Shown one piece after another: positions 23,087-26,195 of a stretch of DNA of 26,195 nucleotides. The stretch is from CAYMAX01 sp964388595. GTDB taxonomy: Bacteria; Bacteroidota; Bacteroidia; Bacteroidales; UBA932. The position numbers were made by a program, and so were the translations under genes. Location of the stretch: positions 1 through 26,195 of the forward strand of contig CAYMAX010000018.1 in assembly GCA_964388595.1 (NCBI GenBank), given 5' to 3'. Under the pieces are notes generated by a model, which did no database searches, was not told the DNA's origin, and saw nothing but the letters and a program-made list of their open reading frames with translations. Positions within the stretch are counted from its first letter, which is position 1, and every line of letters begins with the position of its first letter.

Positions 23087-24421
23087 TTATTGTTGCTGTT
23101 CGTTCATTTTGCGAATCTTGTCGGAGGCAATCTTTTTCTCTTCAAGAGTCACCACTGAACGGACATATCCTATCACGACGTCACTCTCGACTTTCTCATA
23201 TATACGACGGCTTTGTTTCTCGTCCTGGAGCATTGACTGCGCATACTTAACTATATGCTCTTCAGGGACATTGGACATTCCGTACATGGCAAATTGATAT
23301 CTTGCGAGGTTCTTGGTCTCCTCGAGAAGAGCCTCTTTGGTGACCTCGAGCTTCTGGTCCCTCATTATCTTTTGGGAAATAGTCTGCCAGCAGAAATCTT
23401 TCAAAAACATAGGGAAATCTTTCTCTATTTCTTCCATAGTAAATTTACCCTCATTGGCATTGAAAAGCCATCTCTTGAGGAAATCCTCAGGAAGTTTGAT
23501 ATCGGCTTTCTTGATAAGATACTCTTTGGCATCCAAAGCGAAACGATAGTTGCTCTCCTGCTTGCACTCTTCCTGCATTCTCTGGTCTACCTTCTCGTCA
23601 AAACCTTTCTCATCTTTCACTACACCTTCTCCGAAAAGTTGGTCATATAACTCTTTACCGGGCTTGGCATCTACATAAGTCTTAATATCTGTCACTACAA
23701 CATGCCATACGGGAGCAAGACCTTCGAGCTCCTCTTTCTTCATCTTGAGCATAGCAGCCCTGTCGACATCTGAAGGAAATGTCTTGACTACATCTACATC
23801 AAATTCGTCACCTTTCTTCTTACCCAGGAACAACTCTTTGGCCTCTTTTTCTTTCAAGGTCTTCATAGAGACATATACTGTATCGACTTTCTTGTCGCCT
23901 TGCACAAAATCGGCCAACACAAAGTCATCTTCACTTGCTGTGTCGCAGGACTCAAGCTTGGCAGATTGTTTATACAGATTCTCTTTGTATTCCTCTTTGG
24001 CCTTGGCAGAGACTGTGACATCATAAGAGACTATCTTGTCATCTGTGCTCAGGGAGACATCAAACTTAGGAGCCAAAGCTATCTCAAATTTAAAGTTGAA
24101 GTTGCCTTCGTTTTCCCAATCGTTTTTGGAATCTTTATCTTCGATGGGAAGAGGTTCGCCGATGATTTCCAGTTTATTGTCAGTGATATATTTGTTGAGA
24201 TTGTCAGATATCAGTTCATTGATGGAATCGACCAAAGCAGCACCTCCGTGAAGCTTCTCTACAAGTGACATCGGGGCATTGCCTTTTCTAAACCCTTTGA
24301 TATCGGTCTCGCGACGAAATTTATTGAGAGCTTTTTTCTTCTTATCGGCATAATCTTCTTTAACGAAGTTCAACTCGACCTCTACTGTCAGGCCGTCATT
24401 TTTGATTTGAGTAATGTTCAT
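23087..24421 (-). CDS. tig: Trigger factor chaperone
   Basis: Trigger factor binds ribosomal protein L23 at the exit tunnel and shields nascent chains. The 444 residues show the N-terminal ribosome-binding domain with signature GFRKGNAPMSLVEKLHG (43-59). The middle region, where E. coli has an FKBP-type prolyl isomerase (about 150-245), is diverged: ELFLGKKKGDEFDVDV is recognisable but the usual FIPGFE motif is not visible. A long helical C-terminal substrate-binding region follows (about 250-440), ending in a Gln-rich tail. It is first in the tig-clpP-clpX operon. I see no clear TAnnTTTG box upstream; a small dyad, ATTATC-A-GATAAT (24422-24434), directly precedes the ATG. Confidence 0.92.
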   Translation of the reverse strand: MNITQIKNDGLTVEVELNFVKEDYADKKKKALNKFRRETDIKGFRKGNAPMSLVEKLHGGAALVDSINELISDNLNKYITDNKLEIIGEPLPIEDKDSKNDWENEGNFNFKFEIALAPKFDVSLSTDDKIVSYDVTVSAKAKEEYKENLYKQSAKLESCDTASEDDFVLADFVQGDKKVDTVYVSMKTLKEKEAKELFLGKKKGDEFDVDVVKTFPSDVDRAAMLKMKKEELEGLAPVWHVVVTDIKTYVDAKPGKELYDQLFGEGVVKDEKGFDEKVDQRMQEECKQESNYRFALDAKEYLIKKADIKLPEDFLKRWLFNANEGKFTMEEIEKDFPMFLKDFCWQTISQKIMRDQKLEVTKEALLEETKNLARYQFAMYGMSNVPEEHIVKYAQSMLQDEKQSRRIYEKVESDVVIGYVRSVVTLEEKKIASDKIRKMNEQQQ

Positions 24422-24498
24422 ATTATCAGATAATTTATATTGTCAAAATTTGGGGGTGTAAAAGTATACATAATCTGCCACATCACAAAAGATTTTCA

Positions 24499-24506
24499 TA
24501 CCTTTG
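24499..24506 (+). promoter_or_regulatory. -7 promoter element candidate for tpiA
   Basis: TACCTTTG matches TAnnTTTG, 32 bases before the tpiA ATG, in the 117-base gap shared with the divergent tig gene. No -33 TTTG at the usual spacing was recognised. Confidence 0.5.
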
Positions 24507-24538
24507 TTAGTCAGGACAACAATTAAAAATCACATATT

Positions 24539-25291
24539 ATGAGAAGAAAAATCGTAGCAGGAAACTGGAAAATGAACACAGTCGTAAGCGAAGGCAATGC
24601 GCTTGTAGAAGAGATTATTAGCAAAATGGCATTGGTTCCCAAAGATGTTCAGCTAATCATTGCCCCTCCCTTCACACATCTTTGCCACATAGGCAGGATG
24701 ATAAAAGAGACCCCTATCGCCCTTGCTGCCCAGAATTGCGCTGACCACGAAAAAGGTGCATACACCGGCGAGATTTCAGCAGCCATGCTCAAATCTGTCC
24801 ACTGCTCATTCGTCATTCTCGGGCACTCAGAAAGAAGAGAATACTACACCGAGACCTCTTCCAAATTAATTGAGAAAATCAATCTTGCTCTCGCCAATGA
24901 CATTCAGCCCATTTTCTGTGTGGGAGAGAAATTGGAAGAGAGAGAGGCAGGACGCCATTTCGAAGTAGTTGGCAAGCAGATAGAAGAAGTCCTCTTCACA
25001 CTCACACCGGAGCAAATGGCACACATCACAGTAGCTTATGAACCAGTTTGGGCCATCGGCACAGGCAAGACAGCCTCTGCAGCACAGGCACAAGAGATAC
25101 ACGCCTTCATTCGCACCACCATTGCCCGTAAATTCGGGAAACTGGCTGAAGATATTTCCATTCTCTACGGAGGAAGTTGCAAACCATCCAATGCCCGTGA
25201 ACTTTTTGCACAGCCGGACATCGATGGCGGACTCATCGGAGGTGCAGCACTTAAAGCAGATGACTTCATTGGCATAGCCACATCCTACTAA
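24539..25291 (+). CDS. tpiA: Triosephosphate isomerase
   Basis: TpiA interconverts dihydroxyacetone phosphate and glyceraldehyde 3-phosphate in glycolysis and gluconeogenesis. The 250 residues include all active-site residues: N9 and K11 in AGNWKMN, H96 in VILGHSERR, and catalytic E168 in AYEPVWAIGTGKTA, the signature that runs into the flexible loop. The phosphate-binding LYGGSCKPSNA and GLIGGAAL are present. Length is normal. It is divergent from tig, and prmA follows after 16 bases. Confidence 0.97.
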   Translation: MRRKIVAGNWKMNTVVSEGNALVEEIISKMALVPKDVQLIIAPPFTHLCHIGRMIKETPIALAAQNCADHEKGAYTGEISAAMLKSVHCSFVILGHSERREYYTETSSKLIEKINLALANDIQPIFCVGEKLEEREAGRHFEVVGKQIEEVLFTLTPEQMAHITVAYEPVWAIGTGKTASAAQAQEIHAFIRTTIARKFGKLAEDISILYGGSCKPSNARELFAQPDIDGGLIGGAALKADDFIGIATSY

Positions 25292-25307
25292 TTCTGACTC
25301 CGAAGAA

Positions 25308-26195
25308 ATGGATTATATTGAAGTATCCATTCGTATCGCCCCTTTTACAGAGGAGGCATCTGACATTGTCACAGCCGAGATAGATGCTCTCGGGTTTGAA
25401 AGTTATATGGTAGAAGAACCCTTCCTCAAGGCCTACATCCCTCAGGAAAAGTTTTCCGAGCAATATCTTAAAACCATTTTAAGCGGCTTTGCCCATTCTC
25501 AATTTGAAGTCGAATACTCGCTTCAGCTCATCATGCAGGAGAATTGGAACCTCGTGTGGGAATCCTCATTCGAGCCTGTGGTGGTGGATGGGAAATGCAC
25601 TATCAAAGCACCGGAGCACAAATGTCCCAAGACCCTTTTTACCATCAACATCAATCCCAAAATGGCATTTGGTACCGGACACCACCAGACCACATGCCTG
25701 ATGATAGAAGAGCTATTTTCCATCGGTGGACAAGGTTCAGATGATGGTGATCCTTTGTCAGCTACGAATGATTTGAAAAAAGGGCTTAAAGGGTTACAAG
25801 TCCTAGATATGGGCTGCGGGACAGGGATACTCTCCATCCTTGCCGCCATGATGGGAGCCAAAATCCCGGTACATGCCATCGACATTGACCCGGTAGCAGT
25901 ACGCTCCGCCAAAGAAAATGCGAGACTCAATCACCAGGGAGACCACATCAAAATCCTCTATGGAGATGCCTCTTTGATACAGAAAGGTAAATATGACCTT
26001 CTTTTGGCCAATATCAACCGCAATATACTTTTAGAAGACATATCGACCTACTCTACTGCCCTGAAAGAGGGAGGGAGACTGATAGTCAGCGGATTCTATG
26101 AACGAGACATCGCCATGCTCCGAGAAGAAGGTATGAGAAACGGCCTTGAGATGGTATCACAAAAGACTTGCGAAGACTGGGCTGCGATTTGGTTT
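25308..26195 (+). CDS. prmA: Ribosomal protein L11 methyltransferase PrmA (runs off the right edge)
   Basis: PrmA trimethylates Lys and the N terminus of ribosomal protein L11 using S-adenosylmethionine. From ATG 25308 the frame is open to the last base, giving 296 residues. The N-terminal substrate-recognition domain covers about 1-75. Then come the signatures WESSFEPVVV, INPKMAFGTGHHQTT (116-129), SAM motif I VLDMGCGTGILSILA (165-179), the acidic strand AIDIDPVAV, and LLLANINRNIL (231-241). About 15-20 extra residues (near 139-158, GGQGSDDGDPL and onward) separate the GTGHH and SAM motifs relative to the family pattern. The ending, DWAAIWF, is close to the usual C terminus, so probably only a few codons are missing. 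It is likely co-transcribed with tpiA. Confidence 0.94.
   Translation, partial: MDYIEVSIRIAPFTEEASDIVTAEIDALGFESYMVEEPFLKAYIPQEKFSEQYLKTILSGFAHSQFEVEYSLQLIMQENWNLVWESSFEPVVVDGKCTIKAPEHKCPKTLFTININPKMAFGTGHHQTTCLMIEELFSIGGQGSDDGDPLSATNDLKKGLKGLQVLDMGCGTGILSILAAMMGAKIPVHAIDIDPVAVRSAKENARLNHQGDHIKILYGDASLIQKGKYDLLLANINRNILLEDISTYSTALKEGGRLIVSGFYERDIAMLREEGMRNGLEMVSQKTCEDWAAIWF

Noticed and set aside
24422..24434. The dyad ATTATC-A-GATAAT upstream of tig as an operator
   Set aside because: It is short and AT-rich, so chance is likely; it is mentioned only in the tig entry.
1..26195. Mobile elements, defence systems, CRISPR, prophage or biosynthetic clusters
   Set aside because: Every substantial open frame fits a housekeeping family or is a shadow of one; there are no transposase, integrase or nuclease motifs, spaced repeats or tRNA-associated junctions.

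Overview
The window looks like ordinary chromosomal core sequence from a member of the Bacteroidota, most likely order Bacteroidales. Four things point there. Most intergenic starts are preceded by a TAnnTTTG motif, the -7 element of Bacteroidota promoters. Start codons lack Shine-Dalgarno motifs. Rho carries a very long Pro/Gln-rich insertion of the kind seen in Bacteroides-type Rho. The gene neighbourhoods (lptD next to an amidase and an MCE gene; rsfS-ftsH-cdsA; tig-clpP-clpX) are typical of the phylum. Base composition is even across the window. I see no tRNA, rRNA, CRISPR array, insertion sequence, phage gene or other mobile DNA, and no gene-free stretch longer than about 250 bases.

Layout. 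1-3409: the 5' half of lptD (minus strand, running off the left edge) is divergent from an operon of a secreted cell-wall amidase and an MCE/MlaD-type lipid-transport protein, so this is an envelope block. 3410-7717: dnaA, pepD, rpe and a Pr6Pr-like membrane protein, tightly spaced on the plus strand. 7727-11855: pruA (minus), a secreted M20D amidohydrolase (plus) and a membrane-anchored AraC-type regulator (minus). 12107-14759: rho (plus) converges on and overlaps birA (minus). 14825-21109: a long plus-strand run of rsfS, ftsH, cdsA, psd, an M20 dipeptidase, pyrF and a small Cys-rich lipoprotein, with gaps from -4 to 16 bases, closed by a strong bidirectional terminator. 21157-24421: the minus-strand protein-folding and proteolysis operon tig-clpP-clpX. 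24539-26195: tpiA and prmA (plus), with prmA running off the right edge.

How the genes fit together. Several blocks serve the envelope: LptD inserts LPS, the amidase cuts peptidoglycan, the MCE protein moves lipids, and CdsA and Psd catalyse steps of phosphatidylethanolamine synthesis. FtsH, ClpXP and trigger factor cover membrane and cytosolic protein quality control. Three M20-family peptidases from different subfamilies, plus pruA, suggest use of peptides and amino acids.

I did not find a new multigene system. The best leads are regulatory and structural: a GC-rich hairpin placed to end rho transcription but lying inside the birA coding sequence; a perfect 9-base inverted repeat straddling the start of the AraC-type regulator; overlapping, opposed -7 elements between birA and rsfS; a Cys-rich lipoprotein with a promoter-like box inside pyrF; and the repeat-built disordered region of Rho.
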